64,000 bases of DNA from JADJOY01 sp016713535 [NCBI: Deltaproteobacteria bacterium] (lineage in GTDB: Bacteria; JADJOY01): NCBI GenBank assembly GCA_016713535.1, contig JADJOY010000020.1, positions 186,001 to 250,000 on the forward strand, given 5' to 3'. The notes beneath the pieces were generated by a model, which worked only from the letters and a program-made list of their open reading frames with translations, was not told where the DNA came from and did no database searches. How positions within the stretch are numbered: the first letter of the stretch is position 1; every line of letters starts with the position of its first letter. Made by a program: the position numbers and the translations under genes. Shown here piece after piece: positions 63,948 through 64,000 of this stretch.

Positions 63948-64000
63948 TTGTCCGAGCGCGATCGAAACGCGGTCCTCGAGGCGAACGCCGCCTTCTACGA
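63948..64000 (+). CDS. start of a SnoaL/NTF2-like protein, truncated by window end
   Basis: From TTG 63948 the frame reads LSERDRNAVLEANAAFYE, which matches the first helix of NTF2-like proteins (MSxxDAVLAANxAFYxAFAxRD). Only 17 codons lie inside the window, and the start codon could be an earlier one beyond an indel. Opposite strand and divergent from the DUF309 gene. Confidence 0.45.
   Translation, partial: MSERDRNAVLEANAAFY

Noticed and set aside
1-64000. tRNA, rRNA, integrase, transposase or phage genes
   Set aside because: No cloverleaf with the GTTCRANNC arm, no rRNA core sequence and no recombinase or capsid motif was found by eye. A tRNAscan-SE and Rfam run would settle it.

Overview
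The window is about 64 kb of very GC-rich DNA (roughly 70 %) with dense, mostly unidirectional gene blocks, many GTG/TTG starts and stop-start overlaps (ATGA, GTGA, TTGA). No rRNA, tRNA, phage, transposon or CRISPR was seen. Gene content (multihaem cytochromes, PKD-domain lipoproteins, PAS histidine kinases, an ethylmalonyl-CoA pathway cluster, F420-type and GST enzymes, MopE-like metal-binding motif) suggests a free-living soil or sediment bacterium of the old deltaproteobacterial assemblage (Myxococcota, Desulfobacterota or Binatota-like). No marker gene fixes the taxonomy.

Layout. 1-5.2 kb: three secreted c-type cytochromes, one a roughly 1,170-residue multihaem/PKD protein carrying an unusual Cys-Gly-Trp repeat. 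5.7-16.6 kb: stand-alone enzymes (DinB, SDR, RNase HI, hydrolase, quinone oxidoreductase, GNAT, fatty acid hydroxylase, pectate-lyase-like protein, RluA, flippase-like protein). 16.7-22.3 kb: methylmalonyl/ethylmalonyl-CoA epimerase, methylsuccinyl-CoA dehydrogenase, mesaconyl-CoA hydratase and ethylmalonyl-CoA mutase, a contiguous segment of the ethylmalonyl-CoA pathway (acetyl-CoA assimilation to glyoxylate and succinyl-CoA) without crotonyl-CoA carboxylase/reductase. 22.4-29.1 kb: a response-regulator kinase, a broken phosphoesterase, membrane zinc-ribbon proteins, GST, Tag glycosylase, F420-type reductase, CMD protein and hemerythrin. 29.3-35.7 kb: two overlapping sensor kinases and a membrane cytochrome b/pentahaem c fusion. 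35.7-36.6 kb: five tandem copies of a 177-bp unit. 36.8-49.2 kb: acyltransferase-epimerase pair, PKD lipoprotein with 34 consecutive glycines, thioesterase, metallophosphoesterase, a duplicated-domain lipoprotein, membrane proteins and a CPBP protease. 49.7-64 kb: AroE-like dehydrogenase, PLP racemase/aldolase, NnrS, GalT, PI-PLC-like and LCAT-like secreted proteins, a cytochrome c, an enolase-superfamily enzyme and MoeA.

Two features cut across the map. First, at least 14 genes are interrupted by small indels; where the repair is clear it is usually one missing base in a G or C run, or a missing dinucleotide in a short GT/GA/CG repeat. This points to consensus sequencing error more than to gene decay, so these genes are annotated as single units with the break noted. 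Second, a mosaic of short palindromic intergenic elements recurs across the window. In one family the flanks (CCGG ... CCCTCC) stay fixed while the two stem arms change together, and four such modules make up the tandem array at 35.7-36.6 kb.
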